DNA from: Paracidovorax oryzae ATCC 19882
GTDB lineage: Bacteria; Pseudomonadota; Gammaproteobacteria; Burkholderiales; Burkholderiaceae_C
Reading direction: 5' to 3'
Assembly: GCF_000687165.1 (NCBI RefSeq)
Contig: NZ_JMKU01000011.1
Location: forward strand, 62,001-126,000
Length of the DNA: 64,000 nt
Below are positions 1 to 9,190 of this stretch, piece after piece (position 1 is the stretch's first letter; every line of letters starts with the position of its first letter). A program made the position numbers and the translations under genes. The notes beneath the pieces were generated by a model. The model was not told the DNA's origin. It worked only from the letters and a program-made list of their open reading frames with translations, and searched no databases.

Positions 1-771
1 CAATTGCTGGAGTGGCTGCCGTGCCTGCGGCCGGAGGCGGTGGCAGCCGGCATGCACGAACCCGGTGCGGCCGATATCGATGTGCATGCCCTGCACCAGG
101 GCTATCTGCGGGGGCTGCGCCAGCGGGGTGGCCGCCTGATGCCGGATGCCGGCGTCACCGCCATCGAAAGGCAGGACGGCGCTTGGCTGGTGCATCTCGC
201 GTCAGGAGCCAGGGTGCGCGCTCGGGCCATCGTCAACGCGGCCGGTGCCTGGGCAGACGAGGTGGCCGCGATGGCCGGCATTCCCCCCATCGGCCTGGAG
301 CCGCGGCGGCGAACGGCCTTCACGTTCCCGGTGCCGGCCGGCATGGACGCATCGGACTGGCCCGCCGTGGTGGGCATCGACGAGAGCTTCTATTTCAAGC
401 CGGATGCCGGACAGCTCCTGGGTTCTCCCGCCAACGCCGATCCCACGCACCCGCACGACGTGGTGCCCGAAGAGCTCGATGTGGCGACCGGCATCTGGAA
501 CATCGAGCAGATGACGACCTTCCAGATCCGCAGGCCCTCGCACACCTGGGCGGGGCTGCGGTCCTTCGTCGCGGATGGCGACATGGTCATCGGCTGGGAC
601 AACCACGCGCAGGGGTTCTTCTGGTTGGCGGGGCAGGGCGGCTACGGCATCCAGAGTGCCTCAGGCGTGGCATTGCTGGCGCGCAACCTGTTGCTGGCGC
701 AGCCGCTGGCGCCAGCATTGTCGGACCAGGGCGTGGAACCTGCGGCCCTGTCGCCGGCACGGCTGCGCTGA
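1..771 (+). CDS. FAD-dependent oxidoreductase, DAO/DadA-like (3' part)
   Basis: This is the C-terminal 256 residues of a flavin-dependent amine or D-amino-acid oxidoreductase; the open frame runs off the left edge, so the dinucleotide-binding N terminus is missing. The FAD-side segment with VNAAGAWAD, the following PRRRTAFTF strand and a late WAGLRSFVADGDMVIGWD block are typical of the DAO fold and resemble D-arginine dehydrogenase-type proteins. It would oxidise an amino acid or secondary amine and pass electrons onward. The substrate cannot be read from this fragment. The gene converges on the minus-strand yjfB-like gene, with only 26 bases between the two stop codons. Confidence 0.8.
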   Translation, partial: QLLEWLPCLRPEAVAAGMHEPGAADIDVHALHQGYLRGLRQRGGRLMPDAGVTAIERQDGAWLVHLASGARVRARAIVNAAGAWADEVAAMAGIPPIGLEPRRRTAFTFPVPAGMDASDWPAVVGIDESFYFKPDAGQLLGSPANADPTHPHDVVPEELDVATGIWNIEQMTTFQIRRPSHTWAGLRSFVADGDMVIGWDNHAQGFFWLAGQGGYGIQSASGVALLARNLLLAQPLAPALSDQGVEPAALSPARLR

Positions 772-797
772 ACAGGCTCCCCGGCCGGTCCTCGCGA

Positions 798-1010
798 TCA
801 GGCGTAGGTATTGACCTGGGTGCCCAGGGAGCCGGACGTGGCCAGCTGCTGGGGCTGGGGCAGGGCTTCCAGCATTTGGGCCGCGGAGGACTTCTGGATG
901 TCCAGGGCCTTCTTCAGCACGGTGAGGTTCACGGCGTCCGAGGTCTTCTGACTGGCCATGGCGGTGGCGGTGTTGACGAGGGATTGCGAGAGACCTACAT
1001 CCATGGACAT
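798..1010 (-). CDS. YjfB family putative motility protein
   Basis: A 70-residue soluble protein matching the small YjfB/putative motility protein family by its start (MSMDVG), its alpha-helical middle with a VLKKALDIQ segment and its Q/T-rich tail ending NTYA. Family members are short, have no known enzymatic activity and usually sit in flagellar regulons. The start is supported by AGGAG (ACAAGGAGATGTCC) just before the ATG. About 50 bases upstream lies a near-consensus sigma-28 (FliA) promoter, which independently argues for expression with late flagellar genes. There is no signal peptide or membrane segment. The role remains inferred from family and promoter. Confidence 0.75.
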   Translation of the reverse strand: MSMDVGLSQSLVNTATAMASQKTSDAVNLTVLKKALDIQKSSAAQMLEALPQPQQLATSGSLGTQVNTYA

Positions 1011-1058
1011 CTCCTTGTGCAGCCTCCGCTGGGAGACCGATGGGCAAAAGATGCCTGT

Positions 1059-1086
1059 TTATCGGCCCATCGGCGCCAGGGCTTGA
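1059..1086 (-). promoter_or_regulatory. FliA (sigma-28) class III flagellar promoter for the yjfB-like gene
   Basis: Read on the minus strand, a -35 TCAAG (1086-1082) is followed by exactly 15 bases and then the -10 GCCGATAA (1066-1059). This equals the full FliA -10 consensus and the TCAAG-type -35 seen in betaproteobacterial late flagellar promoters. It lies about 50 bases upstream of the start codon of the motility gene and points at it. Confidence 0.7.
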
Positions 1087-1130
1087 GCACTGTTACACCT
1101 CGCAGGCCTTTTTCCGGGTAAACCCGCGGT

Positions 1131-2543
1131 TCAATCCAGTGCGCTGGATCCGTAGGCATCGCAGGCGGAGAGATCGGAATCGCTGCCCTTGGGCAGCTGG
1201 CTGGCTGCATCGCGCAGTGCGGTCCGCAGTCCTTCCTCCAGCACCGGGTGGTAGAACGGCATGCGCAACATGTCGTGCACGGTCAGTTCCCGGTCCATGG
1301 CCAGCGCCAGCAGGTGGGCCATGTGTTCTCCGGCCGGGGCGCACATTTCCGCACCCAGCAGCCGGCCGGTGTCCCGCTGGGCGTAGAGGCTCAGGCGCCC
1401 GTGGTTGCGCTGCGCAACGCGGGCTCGCCCCTGCCGCGAGAAATCGACGGTGCCGGTCACCGATTCGTCCCGTGTCAGGTCCTTGTAGCGCCTGCCGACG
1501 GTCGCCGCGTTCGGTTCCGTGAACACGATGGACAGCGGCATGCGGCGGCGGAATCCGCGCACGTCGGGAGCCAGCGCATTGAGCCCGGCGATGTGCCCGT
1601 CGTCCGCGGCCTCGTGCAGCAGGGGACGGAAGTCGTTCGCGTCCCCGGCCATGAACACCGGCAGGTCGCCGACCTGCACCGTGCGCCGGTCCACCGGCGG
1701 CATGCCGTGCTGGTCCAGTTCCACTCCGAGCGTTTCCAGCCCGAGGTGCTCCACGTTCGGGCGCCGTCCCATGGCCGCGAGGACCTGGTCCACCACCACC
1801 GTCGCGTTGCCATTGGTGACCTCGATGCCCCCCGGAACCTCGCGCAGCGTCACCTCCTCGCCGACGTTCAGGACGAACTCCGATTTCAGCAGCTCCAGCA
1901 GCGTGTCGTTCACGGCGGGATCGGAGAGGCCGGCGATCTCCTTGCGGCTCGAGAACGCGGCCACCTCCACGCCCAGCCGTGCGAGTGCCTGGGCCATTTC
2001 CGCACCGAGGGGCCCCAGGCCGATGACCGCGATGCGCGGCCCCAGCCCGCGCTGCTCGAACAGGGTGTCGGTCGTGAGGATGCGGTCCCCGAAGGCCAGC
2101 CATTCCTCCGGCACGATCGGCCGCGAACCTGTCGCGATGATGATGCTGCGGGCGTCGTACACGTGGCCGTCCACCTCCACCCGGTGCGGCCCCATGAGCC
2201 GGGCATGCCCGGCAATGCCCAGGGTGCCGATGTCGGACGCCTTGCGCGCACCCGCCACGAAATCATCCCGCAGCGCGCGGATCCGCTCCAGCACGGCTGG
2301 AAGGTCCACCCCCAGCGACTGCTGCCCGCGGATGCCGAACGTATCGAAACTGTGGCGGCGGTGGAAGGCATCTGCGGCCTCGATGAGCATCTTCGACGGC
2401 ATGCAGCCCACCCGGGCGCATGTGGTTCCCCACGGGCCGTCGTTCACGATCCGCACCCGCTCCGTGCGTTTGCGCACTTCGCGCAGCGCCGCGAGGCCGG
2501 CGGAACCCGCTCCGAGGATGATGACGTCCAACGTGTCGCTCAT
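1131..2543 (-). CDS. dihydrolipoyl dehydrogenase-like flavoprotein disulfide oxidoreductase
   Basis: A 470-residue class I pyridine nucleotide-disulfide oxidoreductase. It has an N-terminal FAD-binding GAGSAGLAAL motif, the redox pair in CARVGCMPSK (CX4C), a second NAD(P)-binding fold (VIGLGPLGAEMA) and a C-terminal dimerisation domain. The C-terminal catalytic segment reads FYHPVLEEGLR, keeping the His and Glu but not the HAHPTLSE form of housekeeping E3. The true E3 (lpdA) is encoded at 37.5 kb with an attached lipoyl domain, so this copy probably serves another disulfide substrate. The start MSDTLD is chosen because CAGGAGATCC lies just upstream; the longer frame adds 23 atypical residues. 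No 2-oxoacid dehydrogenase partner is nearby. Confidence 0.82.
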   Translation of the reverse strand: MSDTLDVIILGAGSAGLAALREVRKRTERVRIVNDGPWGTTCARVGCMPSKMLIEAADAFHRRHSFDTFGIRGQQSLGVDLPAVLERIRALRDDFVAGARKASDIGTLGIAGHARLMGPHRVEVDGHVYDARSIIIATGSRPIVPEEWLAFGDRILTTDTLFEQRGLGPRIAVIGLGPLGAEMAQALARLGVEVAAFSSRKEIAGLSDPAVNDTLLELLKSEFVLNVGEEVTLREVPGGIEVTNGNATVVVDQVLAAMGRRPNVEHLGLETLGVELDQHGMPPVDRRTVQVGDLPVFMAGDANDFRPLLHEAADDGHIAGLNALAPDVRGFRRRMPLSIVFTEPNAATVGRRYKDLTRDESVTGTVDFSRQGRARVAQRNHGRLSLYAQRDTGRLLGAEMCAPAGEHMAHLLALAMDRELTVHDMLRMPFYHPVLEEGLRTALRDAASQLPKGSDSDLSACDAYGSSALD

Positions 2544-2663
2544 GGGCCTGGATCTCCTGCTCTGGTGTTTGACTCGGCAGGAAAGTGTCGGCGCGCGTGC
2601 GCGTGGGGGCATGTAGGCGGAAAGGCTGTCTTGTCCTGGCTGCAGCCCGGGCCGTGCCCGCTC

Positions 2664-3251
2664 TCAGGTATCGGGCCAGCCGGCCCGTCCCTGGGCGGCG
2701 TCGTCGATGCGCTGCCGGAACGCCGCGGCGCGCGGCTCGGCAATCGACAGGCGCAACAGTACCAGCGAACCGTGCTCCACGTCCTGCAGTTGGGCCCCCG
2801 CGGCCTCCACTTCGCGGCGCACGAGCCCTTCCAGCGCGTAGGGCACCAGGCACTGGAGGGTGGCCATGCGCTCCAGGGGCACCTTGTCTGCCTGGAGCAG
2901 GGCCTGGGCCACGGTGTCCGCATACGCCCGCACGAGCCCGCCGGCACCGAGCTTCACCCCGCCGAAGTAGCGCACCACGGTGGCAAGGACGCCTTCCAGG
3001 TCCTGGTGCCGCAACACCTCCAGCATGGGCCGGCCCGCCGTGCCCCCTGGCTCCCCGTCGTCCACCGCGGCCGACTGGCCCCCGGCCAGCAGAGCCCAGC
3101 AGACATGCGCGGCGCCCGGATGGTCGTGCCGCAGGCCGTCCACCACCAGCTGGGCAGTGGCACGGTCGGCAACGGGCTGCACGCAGCCGATGAAGCGGCT
3201 CTTCTTGATGACGAGTTCGCTGTGCGAAGGCGCTCGGAGTGTTTGCGGCAT
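2664..3251 (-). CDS. YigZ/IMPACT family protein
   Basis: A 195-residue protein of the YigZ (UPF0029/IMPACT) family. The N-terminal half carries the family signature: KKSRFIG near the start, then AAHVCWA, a DDGEPGGTAGRPML block and VVRYFGGVKLGAGGLVRAY. The C-terminal half is the ferredoxin-like DUF1949-type domain. Eukaryotic IMPACT modulates Gcn2 signalling, but the bacterial role is not established. The ATG giving MPQTLRAPS is chosen because family homology begins directly after it; an upstream in-frame extension of over 200 residues overlaps the azurin gene and is not credible. It diverges from azurin across 138 bases. Confidence 0.85.
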   Translation of the reverse strand: MPQTLRAPSHSELVIKKSRFIGCVQPVADRATAQLVVDGLRHDHPGAAHVCWALLAGGQSAAVDDGEPGGTAGRPMLEVLRHQDLEGVLATVVRYFGGVKLGAGGLVRAYADTVAQALLQADKVPLERMATLQCLVPYALEGLVRREVEAAGAQLQDVEHGSLVLLRLSIAEPRAAAFRQRIDDAAQGRAGWPDT

Positions 3252-3389
3252 AGGGGGCGCAAGTGTAGGCGGACGGGCACCGTCGGCATCTCCTTCGTGG
3301 GCTTGATGCACGTCAACGGCCTCCCGCGCCGCCTTTCCTACGATAGGCCATCGCCGCATCGGCGGCATTGACTGAAGGAGAAACCCGAC

Positions 3390-3845
3390 ATGGCAAGACA
3401 TTGGAAGGCATTGGCCCTGGCTCTGGCGCTGGGCGCCGGCGCATCCGCCCAGGCGGCGGACTGCAGCGTGGAAATCGAAGGCAACGACGCCATGCAGTTC
3501 AACAAGGCTGCCATCGCCGTACCCCAGAGCTGCAAGCAGTTCACCGTCAAGCTCAAGCACGCGGGCAAGCTGCCCAAGACCGCCATGGGCCACAACTGGG
3601 TGCTCAGCAAGGCATCGGATATGCAGGGCGCTTCGACCGATGGCATGGCGGCCGGCGCGGAGAAGAATTTCGTCAAGGACGGCGACAAGCGCGTCATTGC
3701 CCACACGAAGATCATCGGTGGCGGTGAAAGCGACTCGGTGACGTTCCCGGTCTCTTCCCTCAAGGCCGGCGAGTCGTATGCCTACTTCTGCTCGTTCCCC
3801 GGCCACTCGGCGCTCATGAAGGGCACGCTGACGCTTACGAAGTGA
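3390..3845 (+). CDS. azu: azurin (type I blue copper protein)
   Basis: A 151-residue periplasmic cupredoxin that shuttles electrons between respiratory or denitrification partners. Residues 1-22 form a signal peptide (hydrophobic [11 protein letters not shown] run, cleavage at AQA), and the mature protein starts ADCSVEIEG. The copper ligands are all visible: His68 in GHNWV, Cys134, His139 and Met143 in [10 protein letters not shown]. Cys25 and Cys48 match the conserved disulfide. TGAAGGAGAAACCCGAC before the ATG supplies a strong ribosome binding site. It is monocistronic and diverges from the yigZ-like gene. Redox partners are not encoded nearby. Confidence 0.96.
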   Translation: MARHWKALALALALGAGASAQAADCSVEIEGNDAMQFNKAAIAVPQSCKQFTVKLKHAGKLPKTAMGHNWVLSKASDMQGASTDGMAAGAEKNFVKDGDKRVIAHTKIIGGGESDSVTFPVSSLKAGESYAYFCSFPGHSALMKGTLTLTK

Positions 3846-4302
3846 CGCAGCGCCAGGACGGGGCAGCCGATGCCCTGTCCGGTGGCGGGAGCAGCCCATG
3901 CTCCGTGTGGCAGGGACGCCACGGCAGGATGGTTTGTCATGGAGGAAGCGTGCCGGCCTACAGGGGATTGGCGGCAGCCCCCCTTACGCTCCTCGAGGTA
4001 TCCCCCGCATGAAGACCATGCGACGTTCCACGTCGCTACAGGAAGCCCGCCATGCTGTCCTTCAACCTGAGCTCTTTCGCGCTGCCCCGTCCATTTTCCG
4101 CGCTGCCCTTCCTGGGCGATGCCTCGGGTGTTTCACCCACCAAGGCGACCGAGGCACCAATAGCCCCGGCGGACGGCCGCCTCCTGGTGTCGGCCTACGA
4201 AGATCCGCCTGCGGACCTTGACGAGCGGGTGCGCGCCGTCGGCGAGTGGTGAACAGGGAAGGCCGCCTCGGCTTTTGAGCCCTCGGCGGAGTTCCCGTCT
4301 CC
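3846..4302. other. 456-base interval between azurin and the chemotaxis receptor
   Basis: No convincing full-size gene lies here. The only candidate is a 66-codon plus-strand ORF, listed separately at 4052-4252. I see no tRNA and no clear intrinsic terminator behind azurin. Confidence 0.5.
4052..4252 (+). CDS. possible small protein, 66 residues
   Basis: An ORF encoding a hydrophobic N-terminal third (LSFNLSSFALPRPF) and an acidic C-terminal part (YEDPPADLDERVRAVGEW). A modest Shine-Dalgarno-like AGGA lies about eight bases before the ATG. It stands alone between azurin and the convergent chemotaxis receptor. I do not recognise a family; a chance ORF is possible in DNA this GC-rich. Confidence 0.35.
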   Translation: MLSFNLSSFALPRPFSALPFLGDASGVSPTKATEAPIAPADGRLLVSAYEDPPADLDERVRAVGEW

Positions 4303-5922
4303 TCACCCCTGGAGGGCGGCGAACTGCATCGGCTGGGGCAGGGCGGCGTGCTGCGGCTGCAGCTTGAAGATCGAGACCGCCTGCACGAGATCCTGGGCTT
4401 GCTGCTGCAGGCTCTTGGCTGCCGCCGAGCTCTGCTCGACCAGCGCGGCATTCTGCTGTGTGGCCTCGTCCATGTGGTTCACGGCGACGCCCACTTGCGA
4501 CACGCCATGGCTCTGCTCGCTGCTGGCGGCGCTGATCTCTCCGACGATGTCGCTCACCCGCTTGATCGAAGCCACTACCTCTTCCATGGTCTGACCGGCC
4601 CGGTCCACCAGCGCCGTCCCCGTCTCCACCTGCGTCACGCTGTCGGTGATGAGGGTCTTGATTTCCCGGGCCGCCTGGGCGCTTCGCTGGGCGAGGCTGC
4701 GTACCTCGCTGGCGACCACGGCGAAGCCGCGTCCCTGCTCGCCTGCGCGGGCTGCCTCCACCGCCGCATTCAGCGCAAGGATATTGGTCTGGAAGGCTAT
4801 GCCGTCGATGACGCCGATGATGTCGGAGATGCGGCGCGAGCTCTGGTTGATTTCCCGCATCGTGTTCACGACCTGGTTCACGGCGTCTCCGCCCTGCTGC
4901 GCCACCCCGGAGGCCCCCTGGGCCAACTGGTTCGCCTGCTGGGCGTTATCGGCGTTGTGGCGCACGGTGGAGCTGAGTTCATCCATGGTCGCGGACGTCT
5001 GCTGCAGCGCGCTGGCCTGCTGTTCGGTGCGCATGCTCAGGTCGCCGGCGCCGGTGGCGATCTCCGCCGAGCCGATCGCGATGGAATCCGAGGCGCTGCG
5101 CACCTGGGTGACGATGCGCGCCAGGCTGCTCTGCATGCTGGCGAGGGAGGCCATCACGCTGCCTGCCGCCACGCCGCCAGCCGCGCCCAGCGGGGCCAGG
5201 TCGCCTTCGGCCACGCGCTGGGCGGCCCAGCCCAGTTCGGACGGCTCCGCGCCCAGGGCATTCGACAGGCGACGCGTGATGATCACGCCCGACACGATGG
5301 CCATGGCCACCGCGGCCAGGCAGGCGGCAAGCAGAACGTTCCGCTGCCGCACGAAGCTTTCGGCCGCGGCTGCTTCCGTCGCGTCCGCGCGCTTTCCGGC
5401 GTCGGTCACGAAATCCCCGGTCTTGCCCGTGAGCTGGGCGAGCAGAGGCCGGCATTCGTTGTTGATCTTGGTCACGGCGGCGTCCCGCTGCCCGGCCACT
5501 GCCATCTTCACGATGTCGCGGGCCACGGGGCCGTACACCGACTCGATCTGCTCCAGCCCGCCCAGCAGTTGACGCGTCGATGCCGGGGCAGAGCGATCCT
5601 GCTCGATCGCTTTCTTCAGCCCGGACAGGTTCTTCTGCACGTCTTCGTCGGCCTTGAGCACCAGGGCCAGTTCCTTGTCCGCTTCCTGGCGCTCGGTCAC
5701 CAGCACCAGGTTGCGCACTGCGATCGCCCGGCGGTTCACCGCGCTGCGCAGACCGCTCGCAAGATCGGACTGGGCATTGATGCCTTGCACATAGCCCGTG
5801 AACGTCTGGTTCGCGTTGCCCAGCGAGTGGAGCGAAAGCACCGAGACGATGAGCACCATCACCACCAGGGCTCCGAATGCAATGCTGAGCTGGTTTTTGA
5901 CGGTCATTGTGGCTTTGCGCAT
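4303..5922 (-). CDS. methyl-accepting chemotaxis protein
   Basis: A 539-residue transmembrane chemoreceptor. A short cytoplasmic start is followed by a first membrane segment (about residues 12-33), a periplasmic four-helix-bundle-type ligand domain, a second membrane segment ([19 protein letters not shown], about 197-215), a HAMP linker and the cytoplasmic signalling domain. The signalling tip has the hallmark [20 protein letters not shown] hairpin that contacts CheA and CheW. The C terminus ends QFAALQG and lacks the NWETF pentapeptide that tethers CheR/CheB in major receptors. The upstream 250 bases are unusually AT-rich. The gene stands alone; its ligand is unknown. Confidence 0.93.
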   Translation of the reverse strand: MRKATMTVKNQLSIAFGALVVMVLIVSVLSLHSLGNANQTFTGYVQGINAQSDLASGLRSAVNRRAIAVRNLVLVTERQEADKELALVLKADEDVQKNLSGLKKAIEQDRSAPASTRQLLGGLEQIESVYGPVARDIVKMAVAGQRDAAVTKINNECRPLLAQLTGKTGDFVTDAGKRADATEAAAAESFVRQRNVLLAACLAAVAMAIVSGVIITRRLSNALGAEPSELGWAAQRVAEGDLAPLGAAGGVAAGSVMASLASMQSSLARIVTQVRSASDSIAIGSAEIATGAGDLSMRTEQQASALQQTSATMDELSSTVRHNADNAQQANQLAQGASGVAQQGGDAVNQVVNTMREINQSSRRISDIIGVIDGIAFQTNILALNAAVEAARAGEQGRGFAVVASEVRSLAQRSAQAAREIKTLITDSVTQVETGTALVDRAGQTMEEVVASIKRVSDIVGEISAASSEQSHGVSQVGVAVNHMDEATQQNAALVEQSSAAAKSLQQQAQDLVQAVSIFKLQPQHAALPQPMQFAALQG

Positions 5923-6175
5923 GGGGAGGTCTCCGTGGATAGATGTCGCGCTCCAGCAAGTGAACGCTGTGGTGAATTATTGCTCAATTTGAAAAAATTG
6001 ATTTTAATGATTTCAATTGGCATCTTCAAGAAAAAAACTTTGCAATTTTTTACGAAAGTAAAGCAATGGCTGGATCACCGTGAAACCACGTCGTGACCGT
6101 GGTGGCCTGCGCAGCCCTGGGCGCTTCCAGGGGCGATCCCTCTAGAATCCAGGGCCCCGCCCCCACGCCATTCCA

Positions 6176-8554
6176 ATGAACGCCCCTGTCGACGTTTCCT
6201 TTTTCGCGCGCGCCGCCAAGCCGCTGACGAGCTATCGTCCCTATTGGGCGAAGCGCTTCGGCACGGCCCCGTTCCTGCCCATGAGCCGCGAGGAGATGCA
6301 GCAACTGGGCTGGGACAGCTGCGATGTGATCCTGGTGACGGGCGACGCCTACGTCGATCACCCGAGCTTCGGCATGGCGGTGATCGGGCGCACGCTGGAA
6401 GCGCAGGGCTTTCGCGTGGGCATCATCGCCCAGCCCGACTGGCAGAGCGCCGAGCCCTTCAAGGCGCTGGGCCGTCCCAACCTGTTCTGGGGCGTGACGG
6501 CGGGCAACATGGACTCCATGATCAACCGGTACACGGCCGACCGGAAGATCCGCAGCGACGACGCCTACACCCCGGGCGACGTGGGCGGCAAGCGCCCCGA
6601 CCGCGCTGCCATCGTCTACAGCCAGCGCTGCCGCGAGGCATTCAAGGACGTACCCATCATCCTGGGCGGCATCGAAGGCAGCCTGCGCCGCATCGCCCAC
6701 TACGACTACTGGAGCGACAAGGTGCGCCGCTCCATCGTGGTCGATGCCAAATGCGACCTGCTGCTGTACGGCAACGCCGAGCGTGCGCTGGTCGAGGTGG
6801 CGCACCGCCTCGCCGCGCGCGAGCCGGTCGAGCAGATCACCGACGTGCGCGGCACAGCCTTCGTGCGCCGCCCCGGCGACGAGACGGCTGCCGGATGGTT
6901 CGAGATAGACTCCACGACGGTCGACGAGCCGGGCCGTGTCGAGGCCCACGTGAATCCCTACCTCACGACCAGCGAGCAGGCGGCGGCACAGGGCAGCAGC
7001 TGCAGCAAGGAGGAGGGCGCTCCCGCAGCGCAGGATCCGAACCCCGCGGTCCAGCCCATCCAGTTCGTCGCCAACCCGGCGCTCAAGACCAGGCTGAAAG
7101 TGCCACCGCGCGAAAAGAGCGTGATCCGCCTGCCCAGCTACGAGCAGGTGAAGAGCGACCCCGTGCTCTACGCCCACGCCAACCGAGTGCTGCACCTGGA
7201 AACCAATCCCGGCAACGCCCGCGCGCTGGTGCAGGCGCATGGTGAGGGCGCCACGGCCCGCGACGTGTGGATCAACCCGCCGCCCATCCCGCTCACCACG
7301 GCCGAGATGGACCATGTCTTCGACCTGCCGTATGCCCGCGGCCCGCACCCCAGCTACGCCGACGAGAACGGCAGCCACGACGGGGCGACGAAGATCCCTG
7401 CGTGGGAGATGATCCGCTTCAGCGTGAACATCATGCGCGGCTGCTTCGGCGGCTGCACGTTCTGCTCGATCACCGAGCACGAGGGCCGCATCATCCAGAG
7501 CCGCAGCGAGGACTCGATCATCCAGGAGATCGAGGACATCCGCGACAAGGTCAAGGGTTTCACCGGCACCATCTCCGACCTGGGCGGCCCCACGGCCAAC
7601 ATGTACCGCCTGGGCTGCCGCAGTCCCGAGATCGAGGCGGCCTGCCGCAAGCCCAGCTGCGTCTATCCGGGCATCTGCCAGAACCTCACCACCGACCACG
7701 GCCCGCTCATCAAGATCTACCGCCGGGGCCGGGCGCTCAAGGGCATCAAGAAGATCCTCATCGGCTCGGGCCTGCGCTACGACCTGGCCGTGAAGTCGCC
7801 CGAATACGTCCGGGAGCTGGTGCAGCACCATGTGGGGGGTTACCTGAAGATCGCGCCGGAGCACACCGAGCAGGGCCCGCTCACCAAGATGATGAAGCCG
7901 GGCATCGGCAGCTACGATCGTTTCAAGCAGATGTTCGAGCAGTTCAGCGAAGAGGCGGGCAAGAAGCAGTTCCTGATCCCGTACTTCATCGCCGCGCATC
8001 CGGGCACCAGCGACGAGGACATGATGAACCTCGCCATCTGGCTCAAGAAGAACGGCTTCCGCGCAGACCAGGTGCAGACCTTCTACCCCAGCCCCATGGC
8101 CACGGCCACGGCCATGTACCACTCCGGCCGCAACACGCTGACGCGGGTGCGGCGGCAGATGCGCGATGCGGCTGAAGAGTCCGTGGACATCGTGCGCGGG
8201 GAGAAGCGCCGCCGCCTCCACAAGGCCTTCCTGCGCTACCACGACCCGAACAACTGGCCCCTGCTGCGCGAGGCGCTCAAGGCCATGGGCCGGGCCGACC
8301 TGATCGGCAACGGCAAGCACCACCTGATCCCGACCTTCCAGCCGATGACGGATGGCAGCTACCAGAGCGCCCGTCGCAAGAACAGCACCACGGCGCCCGC
8401 CAAGGGGCCGGCGCCCGGCAAGCTGCTGACCCAGCACACGGGCCTGCCGCCCCGCGCGGGTGTCCGCTCTGGCCCACGCGCCGGTGGCCCATCGCCCGGC
8501 AAGCCGGCTGCCGGCCCGCGGCCGGGCGGTGCAGGGCGGAACAAGCCGCGCTGA
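6176..8554 (+). CDS. YgiQ family radical SAM protein
   Basis: A 792-residue protein of the YgiQ radical SAM family. The [4Fe-4S]-binding cysteines are Cys423, Cys427 and Cys430 in [10 protein letters not shown]. Flanking family-specific blocks include [19 protein letters not shown] at the N terminus, [18 protein letters not shown], and a second cysteine-rich patch ([15 protein letters not shown]). The C-terminal 60 or so residues are a Pro/Gly/Arg-rich low-complexity tail. The reaction catalysed by YgiQ proteins has not been defined to my knowledge. The ATG at the ORF start matches the family N terminus. It is monocistronic and converges on the next hypothetical gene. Confidence 0.9.
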   Translation: MNAPVDVSFFARAAKPLTSYRPYWAKRFGTAPFLPMSREEMQQLGWDSCDVILVTGDAYVDHPSFGMAVIGRTLEAQGFRVGIIAQPDWQSAEPFKALGRPNLFWGVTAGNMDSMINRYTADRKIRSDDAYTPGDVGGKRPDRAAIVYSQRCREAFKDVPIILGGIEGSLRRIAHYDYWSDKVRRSIVVDAKCDLLLYGNAERALVEVAHRLAAREPVEQITDVRGTAFVRRPGDETAAGWFEIDSTTVDEPGRVEAHVNPYLTTSEQAAAQGSSCSKEEGAPAAQDPNPAVQPIQFVANPALKTRLKVPPREKSVIRLPSYEQVKSDPVLYAHANRVLHLETNPGNARALVQAHGEGATARDVWINPPPIPLTTAEMDHVFDLPYARGPHPSYADENGSHDGATKIPAWEMIRFSVNIMRGCFGGCTFCSITEHEGRIIQSRSEDSIIQEIEDIRDKVKGFTGTISDLGGPTANMYRLGCRSPEIEAACRKPSCVYPGICQNLTTDHGPLIKIYRRGRALKGIKKILIGSGLRYDLAVKSPEYVRELVQHHVGGYLKIAPEHTEQGPLTKMMKPGIGSYDRFKQMFEQFSEEAGKKQFLIPYFIAAHPGTSDEDMMNLAIWLKKNGFRADQVQTFYPSPMATATAMYHSGRNTLTRVRRQMRDAAEESVDIVRGEKRRRLHKAFLRYHDPNNWPLLREALKAMGRADLIGNGKHHLIPTFQPMTDGSYQSARRKNSTTAPAKGPAPGKLLTQHTGLPPRAGVRSGPRAGGPSPGKPAAGPRPGGAGRNKPR

Positions 8555-8631
8555 AACGCGGTGCGCCGGCTCTCCTGCCGTGCGGCCGTACCGGGCACCC
8601 CGGCGGGCACTGCAACCCGGGTGCAAGACCA

Positions 8632-9045
8632 TCAGGGGGCAGGCTGGGGTATGAGGTCTTCGATGATGAGGCGCCGGTAGAAAAAAGCCGCACTGGCGCC
8701 CAACGGCTCCAGGGCCGCCTGCAGCGATTCCGGGCTGTCATCCTCGTGCGGCAGGATCAGCAGCCCGTGGTGGCCCTGCGCCGCCAGATCGGCGATGCGG
8801 CGCACGATCACGCCTTCCGCCCCCACGCTCGGCAGCGGGGTATCGGCGTTGCCCAGGGTGCGCACCACGTGCTGCTGGATCGCGTCCGGCGGCGCATGCG
8901 ACACATCGGCATACCCCTGGTCAGCCAGGGCCTGCGCCGCATCGCGGCCGGGCTGCTCCCCGGGGAAGAGGGCAAATACGTAGCCCGTGGGGTAGAACAT
9001 GCCGGTGGGCGACGTCATGTCGGGATCGAGTGCGAACGGCTTCAT
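8632..9045 (-). CDS. hypothetical protein, 137 residues
   Basis: A cytoplasmic-looking protein of 137 residues with no signal peptide or membrane segment. It has two apparent halves: a region with GYVFALFPGEQPGRDAAQAL, and a C-terminal alpha/beta part ending AFFYRRLIIEDLIPQPAP. AGAGGTGAGCCC precedes the chosen ATG and is a good ribosome binding site, so the gene is probably real. The text pattern suggests a small sensor-like or stress-related alpha/beta protein, but I do not recognise the family. The downstream neighbour converges (YgiQ); the upstream neighbour is a CoA-transferase on the same strand 145 bases away. Confidence 0.65.
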   Translation of the reverse strand: MKPFALDPDMTSPTGMFYPTGYVFALFPGEQPGRDAAQALADQGYADVSHAPPDAIQQHVVRTLGNADTPLPSVGAEGVIVRRIADLAAQGHHGLLILPHEDDSPESLQAALEPLGASAAFFYRRLIIEDLIPQPAP

Positions 9046-9190
9046 GGGCTCACCTCTTGGGGGGCAAAGGATGCGCGCATGTCGGATCGCGCTGCTCCAG
9101 CCATTGGGCAATGCCGCGTTGCATCCGCGACGTAGGGCAATCCAGCGGCATGTTGTCGGACGGCGCCGACGTACCGGAGCCCGGATCCGG

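Noticed and set aside
1248-3371. Long plus-strand frame across the lpd-like and yigZ genes
   Set aside because: A shadow frame of two well-supported minus-strand genes, rich in His/Arg/Gln and without any domain.
5976-6001. Possible FliA promoter before the chemotaxis receptor (TCAAT...GCAATAAT on the minus strand)
   Set aside because: The spacer is 13 bases rather than 15 and the -10 lacks GCCGATAA; in this AT-rich stretch it is probably a chance resemblance.
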